The notes below the pieces were generated by a model that was not told the origin of the DNA, did no database searches, and saw only the letters and a program-made list of their open reading frames with translations. Positions 15,586 through 24,254 of a stretch of 33,908 bases of DNA are shown here, piece after piece. A program made the translations under genes and the position numbers. Positions within the stretch are counted from its first letter, which is position 1. Each line of letters opens with the position of its first letter. The stretch comes from Gillisia mitskevichiae (GTDB taxonomy: Bacteria > Bacteroidota > Bacteroidia > Flavobacteriales > Flavobacteriaceae). The stretch lies in assembly GCF_003634585.1 (NCBI RefSeq), contig NZ_RBLG01000008.1, forward strand, positions 1 to 33,908, given 5' to 3'.

Positions 15586-15713
15586 CAACGGTCTTGGTTA
15601 AGGCAAGTAGCGTGGAGTAGGGGCGCGTTCTTGTCGGTTTAGTTGTTTGTTACTTGGTGTCTAAAACATCATTTTTAACTTAAAAGCCTGCTATTTGCTG
15701 GTAACCGATGTTG
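15586..15713 (-). repeat. attC-like site 18 (hybrid L boxes)
   Basis: 128 bp. The left half GGTTAAGGC is of the common type, but the right half GCTGGTAACC is of the type normally found with GGTTAACGC, so the L boxes pair imperfectly. The interior is also diverged (CTAAAACATCATTTTTAACT). The right arm GTTGTAGCCAGTT pairs with AATTGGCTACAAC at 16249. Confidence 0.85.
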
Positions 15714-16257
15714 TAGCCAGTTTTTAGTTCTTAGGTTTCGTGTTGGTCAACTTTAATTACTTTCCCATTTTCGAAATAAATGTCGAGAACATCTGGATCA
15801 ATATTCACAAGACCGGGTGGATGCCCAAGATCATATGAAATGTGGTTATTATCATATGAATAGAAATCATCACCTAATAATTCTACAATTTCAACTTTTG
15901 ATTTTCCTATCAAAAGCTTACTCTCAATAATATCTTCTGACATTTTAAATCTTTCATCTTTTTCCGTAATCCATTGTTGGTTATCAAAATCTTGTCTGGG
16001 ATAATATGAAATTGAATACATCCATATCATGATTGATAAAACATACATTATTGGGCTTACAAAGAGAGTTATTACAAATGTGATTAACCATCTGTTTTTT
16101 TCAGTCCCAAGTTTTAATTTTTTTAAAATTTCACGAATTAAAAAATAAACTGGAAGAGAAATTAATAATATTATAATCGGAACTTCAATACCCATAAATT
16201 AATGTTGTTTTTTTAAAATCAGATTTTGTTCTTTATTCGATTTTCGTAAATTGGCTA
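15714..16257 (-). repeat. Duplicated cassette, copy 2
   Basis: 544 bp, nearly identical to 12294-12837, separated from it by two unrelated cassettes. This is the expected result of cassette excision from a sister copy and reinsertion. Confidence 0.92.
15731..16195 (-). CDS. Two-TM protein with BamE/SmpA-like domain, copy 2
   Basis: 154 aa, the second copy of the protein at 12311-12775: two N-terminal membrane helices and the same BamE-like C-terminal domain. Differences from copy 1 include F to I and I to V in the helices. In the soluble part they are S to R, K to N, L to I, L to P (GHPPG) and D to E, with N to T at the last residue. All are single substitutions with no frameshift, so the copies diverged after an exact duplication. 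The attC that follows each copy is not the same, see site 18. Confidence 0.8.
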   Translation of the reverse strand: MGIEVPIIILLISLPVYFLIREILKKLKLGTEKNRWLITFVITLFVSPIMYVLSIMIWMYSISYYPRQDFDNQQWITEKDERFKMSEDIIESKLLIGKSKVEIVELLGDDFYSYDNNHISYDLGHPPGLVNIDPDVLDIYFENGKVIKVDQHET

Positions 16258-16386
16258 CAACGGTCTTGTGTATGGTTAGTTGCGTGTTTAAGCAACTAAT
16301 TTAGTAAACAAAAACGAACGCGAGAAAATTCCGAAGGAATTTTCCAAATAAGCAACGACCAAAGCAATTAATTATACACGGTGTTG
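16258..16386 (-). repeat. attC-like site 19 (divergent, with inner hairpin)
   Basis: 129 bp. It keeps CAAC-GGTCTT and 3-nt-spacer-GTTG, but the L boxes are GTGTAT and ATACAC and the interior is unrelated to the other sites. A perfect hairpin GAAAATTCC-GAA-GGAATTTTC lies at 16324-16344. The right arm GTTGTGCTTTCGTG pairs with CATGAAGCACAAC at 18444 with one indel. Confidence 0.82.
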
Positions 16387-16406
16387 TGCTTTCGTGCTTT
16401 TTTTAA

Positions 16407-18242
16407 CTAACCTATAGGACCATAAACAATAGCCTCATCACCAATGTCAATGAGTTCACAACTTTTTGAGAAGCTAGTCTTATCCGTTTTAATTTGAAAT
16501 CTTAAGTTTTTGGTCTCCTTATTAGAATCTATCGATAGCCAGCGATAAGGTAAATCTAGCGTTGATTCTTTCGGGTTTATAAGTTCCAAAATAGCATGCT
16601 CACCGTTTAGATTTTCAAAATTGGCTGGTTTGGCAAAGGATAATTCAAGCGTTTTATCATCTATTTTTTTACGTTCAATGAGTTGAACCACCCTATCATC
16701 AACATACTTTTCATCATCACATTCTGACCAAATTTTATCCTTTTTCATTTGCAAGGCAGCCAAGAAACCTCCTTGGATTGCGCCTTCAAAACCGCCACCT
16801 GGGAAAGCCCACGCTGATGCAAAGTATAAGTTAGGTATCAAGAAATTGTTTCTAAATCGCTTATTTGCTATTTGGTCTTTAGTTTGGGCGTAACCATAAA
16901 CCGAACCACTTGGGTTCGAGGTATAACGCTCAATGGTCTTGGAGGTAGCTACCTCGTAGTATTCAATACTATTTCGAATTCCCGGATACTGCTTTTCTAA
17001 TCTCTGCAATAAAACTTGTGCTACTTCTTCTTTTTTTACATCGTAGTCTTCCTTATTTAAATTTTCCCAATCTTCGATATAATCTACAGCACAAATTACA
17101 CCTTCAGATTTATTAGGTGGTGCGAGTCCAGCATCTACCTTGTTATAGTCCACAAAAATGAATCTGCGATTAGACCAATCACCGTGGTGGTTAGTTTTGA
17201 TATCCTTTAATGCAGTTACATTATGTCCTTCGAAAACATTTGAGTAGTATTTTACACCAAACTTTTCGATATCTGTATTAAAACCGAGATACATACATAA
17301 TAGTGAACATGAATTAGTTTTTGAACTGATTTTTTGTTGAAGTTCAGAACTATAAGGCTCATCCAACATAGACGGTACCACAGGAATGGCACAATTGGCT
17401 ATGACATTGTCACATAAAATAGTCATAGGTTTTGAATGTTCATTAAAACTATCACGGAATGTAACTCCAGTTGCTTTTTCATTATTCAGAATGATTTTTT
17501 CAGCTCTTTTACCTAATAACACACTTCCGCCTTTCTTTTTTATGTAGGAAGAAAGATAATTAGAAAGCTGTTGTGACCCACCTTTTATAAAGTGGCCGCC
17601 ATTCTCAATAAAGCCAGAAAATGGTATAGCAAAGTAGAACATTGATAGTGTATAAGGATCATCTCCCCAATAAACAAGGTGTGCTATGAGATCTAATTTT
17701 GCATTTTCATTTGTAATGTATTTATCTAACCAAGAACCAACGGTGTGTTTAGTTGCCTCTACTAAATTGGGATAAAGTAACGGCATCAATGGATAAATTA
17801 ATTTTCGTTTTAAAGGTGAACGCGGTTGGTTGGTTGCTTCTTTTCTTGTTCCTGCAATCAACTTAAAAAAACGTTTGATACCTTTTTCATCTTCTGGATA
17901 TTTATCTATTAGTGCTTTTGTAGCAGATTCATATCCATGTGGGAGCACAAAATCTTCAGTGTCAGAAAGGACTCCGTAAAATTCAGGCACTTTTTTAAAT
18001 TGAACGTGTTGATCTACATCTAGCATTTTAAAAATTTGCGTAACTGAACCATTTTCAGTTAGTCCACTCATTTCATGTAAACCAACTTCTACAATGAAAT
18101 CTCCTCTCTTGAAGGTGGTTGCACAGCCGCCAGGCTTGTGGTGCTGCTCTAATAAAAGAACTTTCTTACCAAACTTTGAGAGTGTCGCTCCCGCGGTTAA
18201 TCCTGCCAGTCCACCTCCTATTATAATAGTATTGTATTTCAT
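16407..18242 (-). CDS. FAD-dependent phytoene desaturase-like oxidoreductase fused to a cut-off FNR-like barrel
   Basis: 611 aa. The first ~510 residues are a COG1233-type flavoprotein (phytoene desaturase, carotenoid isomerase or retinol saturase relatives). They contain an N-terminal dinucleotide fold with G9-G-G-L-A-G14 and E32, then HHKPGGCATTF, and the C-terminal FAD piece NLYFASAWAFPGGGFEGAIQ. After a linker, residues about 518-611 look like the FAD-binding beta-barrel of ferredoxin reductases (YRWLSIDS in place of RxYS, IGDEAIVYGPIG). The protein ends exactly at the GPxG that normally leads into the NAD-binding domain, so that domain is missing. It is less AT-rich than its neighbours, the longest gene in the window, and followed by the odd site 19. 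The substrate is unknown. Confidence 0.85.
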   Translation of the reverse strand: MKYNTIIIGGGLAGLTAGATLSKFGKKVLLLEQHHKPGGCATTFKRGDFIVEVGLHEMSGLTENGSVTQIFKMLDVDQHVQFKKVPEFYGVLSDTEDFVLPHGYESATKALIDKYPEDEKGIKRFFKLIAGTRKEATNQPRSPLKRKLIYPLMPLLYPNLVEATKHTVGSWLDKYITNENAKLDLIAHLVYWGDDPYTLSMFYFAIPFSGFIENGGHFIKGGSQQLSNYLSSYIKKKGGSVLLGKRAEKIILNNEKATGVTFRDSFNEHSKPMTILCDNVIANCAIPVVPSMLDEPYSSELQQKISSKTNSCSLLCMYLGFNTDIEKFGVKYYSNVFEGHNVTALKDIKTNHHGDWSNRRFIFVDYNKVDAGLAPPNKSEGVICAVDYIEDWENLNKEDYDVKKEEVAQVLLQRLEKQYPGIRNSIEYYEVATSKTIERYTSNPSGSVYGYAQTKDQIANKRFRNNFLIPNLYFASAWAFPGGGFEGAIQGGFLAALQMKKDKIWSECDDEKYVDDRVVQLIERKKIDDKTLELSFAKPANFENLNGEHAILELINPKESTLDLPYRWLSIDSNKETKNLRFQIKTDKTSFSKSCELIDIGDEAIVYGPIG

Positions 18243-18262
18243 GACTAAAAAGGAATCTAATT

Positions 18263-18337
18263 AACTGATAATGTATTAGTTAATACGAATTTAAAACTAT
18301 CAATTTAAATCCTTTTTATCAATGATAATTATCAGTT
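18263..18337. promoter_or_regulatory. Inverted repeat upstream of the oxidoreductase
   Basis: AACTGATAAT at 18263-18272 and its exact inverse ATTATCAGTT at 18328-18337; the second arm overlaps the palindrome TGATAATTATCA (18323-18334). It lies 21-95 bp upstream of the ATG at 18242 in a 209-bp 5' region, unusually long for this array. A regulator binding site is possible. Confidence 0.4.
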
Positions 18338-18451
18338 TTCTCCCTTTTTAAAAAAATTAGAAACTTGGATTTTGAGTTTTATTGAAAAGATAATTACAAT
18401 GATAGAAGTGGAAGTTATTCCTTGTACCGTTACTTTTCTTGGCATGAAGCA

Positions 18452-18579
18452 CAACGGTCTTGTTTAACGCAAGTGGCGTGGATTAGGGACGCAAACTTGT
18501 CGGCTTAGTTGTTTTTTACTTGGTCTCTAAAATAACACTTTTCATCACAATGCCCGACATTTGCTGTTAAACGATGTTG
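18452..18579 (-). repeat. attC-like site 20
   Basis: 128 bp, GTTTAACGC/GCTGTTAAAC type; CCCGCTATT is CCCGACATT. The right arm GTTGGGCTTAGTGCTT pairs with AAGCATTATGCCCAAC at 19923, with differences at positions 8 and 11. Confidence 0.85.
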
Positions 18580-18591
18580 GGCTTAGTGCTT

Positions 18592-19371
18592 TTATCCGAC
18601 CTTTCTCAAAATTTTTCTAGAAATATCATCCTCAGCATCAAGAGAAGCAATCATTTCTCCTCCAGCATTCGATAATCTTGCTAAATCTTGTTTTGGTATA
18701 GTAGATTGATCAGAGAATATCAAAATGCTATCAAAATCTGCTTTTACTCTAAGTAACCTTTCTAGAGTTATTGTCGTTAATCTAGCTTTGTCTCTGTTTG
18801 GGATGCCAAAAAGAAATAATGGCGCATGTTTTCCTTCTATAAAATAATCTATCGGATAATCTTGTGAATTATTGATAAGTGGAAAATTATAATCTTTTAC
18901 AATTTTATCCGATCCAATAATTCTATAAAGTTGTTCTGTCAAATCTTCATAAAATGTTGATTCTGCTCTTGCACGATTTAAAAATGTTAAATCACTAATT
19001 TTAGTTAATGCTTGACCTAATCGAAAAATATTTTTGCTCAAATTATTTAACTCATCATCTATAAAGAATTCTCCATTATTTTCCTTTAACTCAAATTCAG
19101 AAATTATTTGATCAAATAATTTTCCTCGTGTTCCATCTCGAAATTTATCAATGTCATTTTCATAGCTTAAATGCATTAATGTATGTCCCATATCGGTAAG
19201 TCTGATTATACCGGCAGGCATTTCTTTGATATAAATTTGATATGGATCACCATCGGAAAAATAGAAAGGAGTATCAATCATAAGCAAGCTTTCGCTCTTT
19301 TCAATGATATTCACATCAGCGCACATTAAGGAGCACAATCTTTCTTTTAATATTTTCTTATCTAGATTCAT
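18592..19371 (-). CDS. DUF1828/DUF1829 domain protein
   Basis: 259 aa, cytoplasmic. The N-terminal half matches DUF1828: an initial helix with a Cys, LLMIDTPFYFSDGDPYQIYI at about 28-47, then IRLTDMGHTLMHLSY. The C-terminal half (about 150-245) matches DUF1829: YPIDYFIEGKHAPLFLFGIP, LTTITLERLL, and an ending with sequential helices. Such proteins occur on phages and mobile elements and their activity is not established. Its ATG overlaps the stop of the upstream gene by one base (TAATG at about 19369-19373), so the two are translationally coupled. They probably work as a pair, and a defence role is conceivable given the AIPR cassette next door. Confidence 0.82.
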   Translation of the reverse strand: MNLDKKILKERLCSLMCADVNIIEKSESLLMIDTPFYFSDGDPYQIYIKEMPAGIIRLTDMGHTLMHLSYENDIDKFRDGTRGKLFDQIISEFELKENNGEFFIDDELNNLSKNIFRLGQALTKISDLTFLNRARAESTFYEDLTEQLYRIIGSDKIVKDYNFPLINNSQDYPIDYFIEGKHAPLFLFGIPNRDKARLTTITLERLLRVKADFDSILIFSDQSTIPKQDLARLSNAGGEMIASLDAEDDISRKILRKVG

Positions 19372-19868
19372 TAATTAAATAATTTCGTCTGATTGGTTAT
19401 ATCTGATTTAGTTTCCAATCCAATAATATTACAGTCCATCATTAAACAGTGCAATGCACCATCTAATGTACTATATCTCTCTGTTTCTTCAGCATAACCT
19501 TCAGGTTTTCTATTAGCTAAAATATACTTTTCTGTAGCTATGTGAATATGACAAGCAAAGTTTAAACGAGTTTTTTCCAAATGATTTGGATGTGAGTGAC
19601 TTGAACCATTATATCTCTTTAGTGTTAAAGTTTCACCATTGGAAGCTACCCAAGAAAGACCACATGAAAAATCATCTTCCATACCAGGTCTTAAGTTTTG
19701 TCTTTTATAAATTTCAAATTTATGATCCAAACCATCTGTGGATACTACAGTGAAATTTACTTGTTCCCTACCTTGCAAGTTTCTATTTCTTGCCTGAGGA
19801 TTTGTTACTCGTTTTGAGCATTCTAAGAGCTCAGCAATCCTCTCATCAGTTATGCTTTCGAATGCCAT
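19371..19868 (-). CDS. Hypothetical partner protein of the DUF1828 gene
   Basis: 165 aa, cytoplasmic. Visible features are a helical N-terminus (DERIAELLECSKRVTNPQAR), a beta region NFTVVSTDGLDHKFEIYKRQ, and the His-rich stretch SSHSHPNHLEK followed by NFACHIHIATEKYI. These could suggest metal binding, but no family is recognised with certainty. First gene of a two-gene cassette, overlapping the DUF1828 gene by one base. ATG at 19868, 66 bp from site 21. Confidence 0.7.
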   Translation of the reverse strand: MAFESITDERIAELLECSKRVTNPQARNRNLQGREQVNFTVVSTDGLDHKFEIYKRQNLRPGMEDDFSCGLSWVASNGETLTLKRYNGSSHSHPNHLEKTRLNFACHIHIATEKYILANRKPEGYAEETERYSTLDGALHCLMMDCNIIGLETKSDITNQTKLFN

Positions 19869-19934
19869 AATTAGAATTGATTTTTTAAAAAGTTAAATGT
19901 TCATATTAAATCGGATCACGATAAGCATTATGCC

Positions 19935-20062
19935 CAACGGTCTTGGTTAAGGCAAGTAGCGTGGAGTAGGGACGAGTTCTTGTCGGCTTTGTTGTTTGTT
20001 TATTGATGACTAAAATATCACTTTTTGTTCAAAAGCCAGCTATTTGCGCTTAACCGATGTTG
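19935..20062 (-). repeat. attC-like site 21
   Basis: 128 bp, GGTTAAGGC/GCGCTTAACC type with interior changes (GTTTATTGATGAC, AAAAGCCAGC). The right arm GTTGTGTACAGTTTTT pairs with AAAAATTGTACACAAC at 21806. Confidence 0.86.
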
Positions 20063-20072
20063 TGTACAGTTT

Positions 20073-21796
20073 TTAAACGGGATCTTGAAATAAATTAAGT
20101 GTTTGTCCAATTTGTGGGAATCCTTCTATATTAATTATTCCTTCTTTCATTTGTCTACAGTATTTAAAGTTTTTGAAAATAGATAAGGGAATTTATTATT
20201 TGGACTTATTTCATCATATGCATTCACAAGACGTTTAGTATATCGGTTGAAATCTTCACTAAATTCATTATTTATATAACCAATACTATCAAATTGTGGA
20301 TTATATATTTTTGATTTGGAAATATTTAGGAACAATAGATGAGCAAGTAAATAAATTCCATGCGAATTTATAAGGCGTTCTTTTGAATCTAATTTTTTTA
20401 CATTTTTCTCAATTTCCCTAAAAATATTGATAACGTTAACTAATACCGAGACATTTAAACGATCATTGAACAATTGATTGTAGGCCTTATCATCTCATAA
20501 TTTACCTATTTCTCTTTTTGCATATGTTGAAAAGTCAATATCATCTTGAAAGCAAGCTAATGAAATTGTGGCTTCTTCGAAATAGAAGTTTTCATCATTT
20601 TTGATTAATTCTTTATCATCACGTTTAGTGTGATATTTCAAGCCGTTTAAATAAAAATCATGGATTAACCTTTTCTGTTGTTTATCTAAACTTACAAAAT
20701 CCCTTTTTTCTATTTTATTTTGAGTATTACTGGCAATAGTTATTTGCTTATCAAAATGTTCAGGTGTATCTTCTAATGAAATAATTTTAATGAAAACTTG
20801 TGCGAGATTTACCTTTTCTGGTTGTTTATTAAAAGCATAATTTATTGCTCCTACTGTTTGAGCTCCATTTACTACAGTTAAATCAGTTAAGTGAAATTTC
20901 CCGCTTTCTCTTTTACCACTATTGTATTTTGATTTTTTTATTTCTTTACACAATAGAACAATTCCATTATTTAAATAGAAAAAATTCTCAGGATTTTTGA
21001 CCAATGTGTTTATAATCTCATTATTTATAGTAGATAAACCAACAAAGGATCTGATGTTTTTGGAATAAATTCGACTACTGGCGGAATCTAGTAATTCTGC
21101 AATATGACCACAATTCACGGTACCATAGTAGGCTTTGAAAGGTTCACTACTATAACCCCAATGTAATAAATCTAATTCTGCATTAATTGGTTCTCCATCA
21201 ACAGCATCTTTTAGGTCTGAATATGCATTTTTAAGGTTATATTCTTCAAAAAATATATCTTCATCTGTGTCATTAAACTCATCGACCTTATCAGTAATTA
21301 ATGATTTGTTTTCGTCTGATATTTTATTTCCTGAATAAGCTAGTATTATTCTAATTTTTATGTTTGGCCCATAAATAGCTTCTTCGATTAGTTCTGAGTG
21401 TTGTTTTAATTTATCGTTAAAGTCAGCATAGTTTAAATGCAAAAGATCAGTAATCCCATTTACAAATTTTAAAATTTCGCCTTTATCAACTCCTCCATTT
21501 CCGTTTTTTATCCACTTAGATTGGCAAATAAATAACTGATTTTTACTATGTGAATAATAAACTGCATCTAGGCCATTATCTTGAAATCCATCTGTAATCG
21601 ACTTTTTTAAATTACTGTATGGTTCCCCAGTTAAATTTTTAAGGGCATAAAGCAAATAAGATCGAGATAATATTATGTTCTGAAGTTCTTCTTCTTGAAT
21701 ATTCTTTTTTTCAGAACGAATCTCTTCAGGGTCAATATGTTCAACTACCTGTTTTTCTAATATTCTTTCAATTCTTTTTAATTGTATTATACTCAT
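20073..21796 (-). pseudogene. Broken AIPR (abortive infection phage resistance) gene
   Basis: The AIPR family is recognisable from YYSHSKNQLFICQSKW, NNEIINTLVKNPENFFYLNNGI, LTVVNGAQTVGAIN and IASNTQNKIEKRDF. The first open part runs from the ATG at 21796 to a TGA at 20495-20497. The same frame continues without further stops from there to 20147 (KREIGKL-stop-DDKAYNQLF), so one TGG-to-TGA change would explain the break. A second break is likely near 20150. There the frame ends (NTVDK-stop) while the adjacent frame continues MKEGIINIEGFPQIGQ... to a TAA at 20073-20075, the normal distance from the attC. Repaired, the protein would be about 570 aa. AIPR proteins are linked to abortive infection against phage. 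The TTG upstream at 21820 is inside the attC arm and unlikely as the start. Confidence 0.8.
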
Positions 21797-21817
21797 ATTA
21801 TAATGAAAAATTGTACA

Positions 21818-21945
21818 CAACGGTCTTGGTTAAGGCAAGTAGCGTGGAGTAGGGACGCGTCCTTGTCGGCTTAGTTGTTTTTTAATAGGTATCTAAAATA
21901 GCACTTTTCACCAGAATGCCCGCTATTTGCGCTTAACCGATGTTG
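21818..21945 (-). repeat. attC-like site 22
   Basis: 128 bp, GGTTAAGGC/GCGCTTAACC type. The right arm GTTGTGTGCAGTT pairs with AATTGCACACAAC at 22397. Confidence 0.86.
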
Positions 21946-21956
21946 TGTGCAGTTTT

Positions 21957-22382
21957 TTATTCATAATTCAGGTCTTTTCTATATTCCGTTTTGGTTTTCA
22001 GCTTGATGTTTTCGTCCGTTTTAATTTTATCAAATTCCACTGGTTGAATTTCCGAAACATTTGACAATTCCATTATTGAGTCGTCTTTGTAGCCCAACTC
22101 TTTTGATTCCGCTTTTTTGTCAATCCGCCAATACTTTATTTCGTCTCCACTTTTTGAAGTCGCAAGAATATAGTTTTTATTAAATCCAACACTTTCAATG
22201 TCCTTTATTATGTAAATACTGGACTTATAAGGTTCGTCTGAATTTACAGGAATGACTATGCTGTTAAAAGCTGGTTCTACCATATAGTAAAAGTCAGAGC
22301 CTAAATCTATATCTCCATGCCAATTCAATTGACAAGAATTAAGAAATACTAAGGTCAAAATAATCATTAATCTATTTCTCAA
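21957..22382 (-). CDS. Small lipoprotein, possibly DUF3997-like
   Basis: 141 aa. The lipoprotein signal peptide ends FLNSC (Cys17). The mature part has LGSDFYYMVEPAFNSIVIPV, then VGFNKNYILATSK at about 67-79, and a Lys-rich C-terminus. The order 'Y-x-hydrophobic ... V-x-x-hydrophobic-N-x-x-Y-I-hydrophobic-x-x-S' recalls DUF3997-type lipoproteins, but this is a weak match. Its A/T usage is a little lower than in adjacent cassettes. Stop 11 bp from site 22, ATG 24 bp from site 23. Confidence 0.68.
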   Translation of the reverse strand: MRNRLMIILTLVFLNSCQLNWHGDIDLGSDFYYMVEPAFNSIVIPVNSDEPYKSSIYIIKDIESVGFNKNYILATSKSGDEIKYWRIDKKAESKELGYKDDSIMELSNVSEIQPVEFDKIKTDENIKLKTKTEYRKDLNYE

Positions 22383-22405
22383 TTTTGTTGTTTTTTAATT
22401 GCACA

Positions 22406-22531
22406 CAACGGTCTTGTTTAACGCAAGTGGCGTGGAGTAGGGTCAGGTTCTTGTCAGCTTAGTTGTTTTTTACTTGGTCTAAAATAACACTTTTCACCAA
22501 AATGCCCGCTATTTGCTGTTAAACGATGTTA
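22406..22531 (-). repeat. attC-like site 23
   Basis: 126 bp, GTTTAACGC/GCTGTTAAAC type, ends GTTA; GGTGTCTAAAAT is shortened to GGTCTAAAAT. The right arm GTTATAACCAGTATT pairs with AATATTGGTTATAAC at 23884. Confidence 0.85.
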
Positions 22532-22540
22532 TAACCAGTA

Positions 22541-23875
22541 TTAATTACTCAATGATTCTTTCTCATCTAAATTAATATTATACCAATCAATTTTTCTTGA
22601 ATAATACATCACAATACATAGTATAATGAACATACCCGAGCTACCAATAAGTAAAGCATAGTCCTCAAGTTGAATTATAGTAAAAATGAATGAATACATT
22701 ATAAATAATATCCCGAAAATTAAAAATCCTATCTGCTTGGATTTTAGAATTGCCATAGTATATAAGGATACTAGAGAGAGAGTTAAAATAGAAGCAATTA
22801 TATACGCAAAATTGAAAGTGATATGTTCACTAAATGATAAAAGCAACACATAAAATACTATAATTGCCATACCGACTAATAAATATTGAATGGGATGAAT
22901 AAAAACTTTTCTCATAATTTCTACAAAGAAAAAGGTCAAAAAAGTTAACGCTAAAAATAGTATAGCATATCTCGCAACTCGATAGGATTTCTTATAATTG
23001 TCAACAGGTAATAACAAATCTGTTCCAAAAGTGCTTATATCAATATTATATTTACTGCCCACCCATTCTTGTGGGTAATTTCTATTCAAATGAAGAATAT
23101 TCCATTTTGAATCAAAACCATCATCTGTGACAGTTCTATCATCGGGTAAATATGTACCTGTAAAACTCGGAGTTGTCCAGTTTGATTTAATTCTAACATC
23201 TGTAGTTTTTCCTACTGGTGTAAAATAGAGATATTGACTTCCTTTTAAGTCTATTTCAGTTGAGAATAAATAAGTTTGCATACTATCATTTGCTATTGGT
23301 ACAACAGCATTAATTCCACTTGAAATAATTTCCTTCGTTGATGTTCCTGAATTAAACGAAATATTTTGATTATTCCATTTTATGGATACCTGTTTCTCAA
23401 TTCCTTTTAAATCATTTATACCAATATTAAGAGTTGCTTTGTCAAAATGAACATCCTTTTTGTCAATATCAAGATTTTTAAAATCAATATTATCAAAATT
23501 TCCTTCTATTTTAAGTTTAGATTCATAAACAACAACCTCATAAATACCTCTATTTCGTTTCTCTGGCTGGATAATACCCGAGATATTCAATTTTTCAGGT
23601 AAGAAATGAGCCCATTGTTTTATTTTAATTATTTCATTAACTGAATCTTTCTTGTTATACTTATTCACATATTTATCAAAAGGGATCGAAATAAATGGTC
23701 CTGAAATTGTTTGTCCTTTTCCCCATTTGGAGCTTACTTCATCAATTGCACTTGATTGAACCTGTTCTCTTTCATGAATTAAATTCTCCACCATTGATGT
23801 TGGAATCATCAATACTAAAATTAAAAAAATAATAATTCCAATTTTGAAGTAAATGTTTGACTTTAATTTTTTCAT
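22541..23875 (-). CDS. creD: CreD family inner membrane protein
   Basis: 444 aa, the normal length for CreD. The N-terminal membrane helix (KIGIIIFLILVLMIPTSMV) runs directly into the family hallmark LIHEREQVQSSAIDEVSSKWGKGQTISGPFISIPF. A large extracytoplasmic beta-rich domain (about 35-300) follows, then about six C-terminal membrane helices (300-435) separated by short loops. CreD is a cell-envelope protein of the CreBC regulon in enterobacteria, linked to envelope integrity and colicin or beta-lactam responses; in Bacteroidota its role is less clear. An intact full-length gene of this size is unusual cargo for an integron cassette. ATG at 23875. Confidence 0.92.
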   Translation of the reverse strand: MKKLKSNIYFKIGIIIFLILVLMIPTSMVENLIHEREQVQSSAIDEVSSKWGKGQTISGPFISIPFDKYVNKYNKKDSVNEIIKIKQWAHFLPEKLNISGIIQPEKRNRGIYEVVVYESKLKIEGNFDNIDFKNLDIDKKDVHFDKATLNIGINDLKGIEKQVSIKWNNQNISFNSGTSTKEIISSGINAVVPIANDSMQTYLFSTEIDLKGSQYLYFTPVGKTTDVRIKSNWTTPSFTGTYLPDDRTVTDDGFDSKWNILHLNRNYPQEWVGSKYNIDISTFGTDLLLPVDNYKKSYRVARYAILFLALTFLTFFFVEIMRKVFIHPIQYLLVGMAIIVFYVLLLSFSEHITFNFAYIIASILTLSLVSLYTMAILKSKQIGFLIFGILFIMYSFIFTIIQLEDYALLIGSSGMFIILCIVMYYSRKIDWYNINLDEKESLSN

Positions 23876-23894
23876 TTTCAGTAAATATTGGTTA

Positions 23895-24022
23895 TAACGG
23901 TCTTGTTTAACGCAAGTGGCGTGGAGTAGAGACGCGTTCTTGTCGGCTTTGTTGTTTATTAATTAGTCTCTAAAATTACACTTTTTACCAGAATGCCCGC
24001 TATTTGCTGTTAAACGATGTTG
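23895..24022 (-). repeat. attC-like site 24
   Basis: 128 bp, starts TAAC, GTTTAACGC/GCTGTTAAAC type. The right arm GTTGTGGTGCGTATT pairs with AATATGCACCACAAC at 24540. Confidence 0.86.
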
Positions 24023-24170
24023 TGGTGCGTATTTTGTTCCAAAAGTTCTTAGCTTGAATATTGATCAATAATTCGGCTATTATTATTCTGATTAAAAGCA
24101 CTTTTTGTCAGATCTTGTTTTAGTCTAGTGGAAAATGGTATTGTTAAATAGATTTCATTAATTCTATTTG

Positions 24171-24184
24171 ATTTTGATCAAAAT
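24171..24184. repeat. 14-bp perfect palindrome in a gene-free part of a cassette
   Basis: ATTTTGATCAAAAT lies in the 232-bp stretch 24023-24254, downstream of the small membrane gene. The rest of that stretch shows no ORF. The palindrome could be a weak transcription terminator stem or a protein-binding site. Confidence 0.35.
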
Positions 24185-24254
24185 AATTATTTTTTAGAGC
24201 CAACAGTCAGAATTCTAAACTTTTTAATCACACTGAATAGAGTTAATTTTTTCA

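Noticed and set aside
12311-16195. Composite transposon between the two duplicated cassettes
   Set aside because: The duplicated units are direct repeats without a transposase, and their borders coincide with cassette arms.
20147-20473. Independent 108-aa gene downstream of the AIPR frame
   Set aside because: It is in the same frame as the AIPR gene and continues it without a gap; a single TGA separates them.
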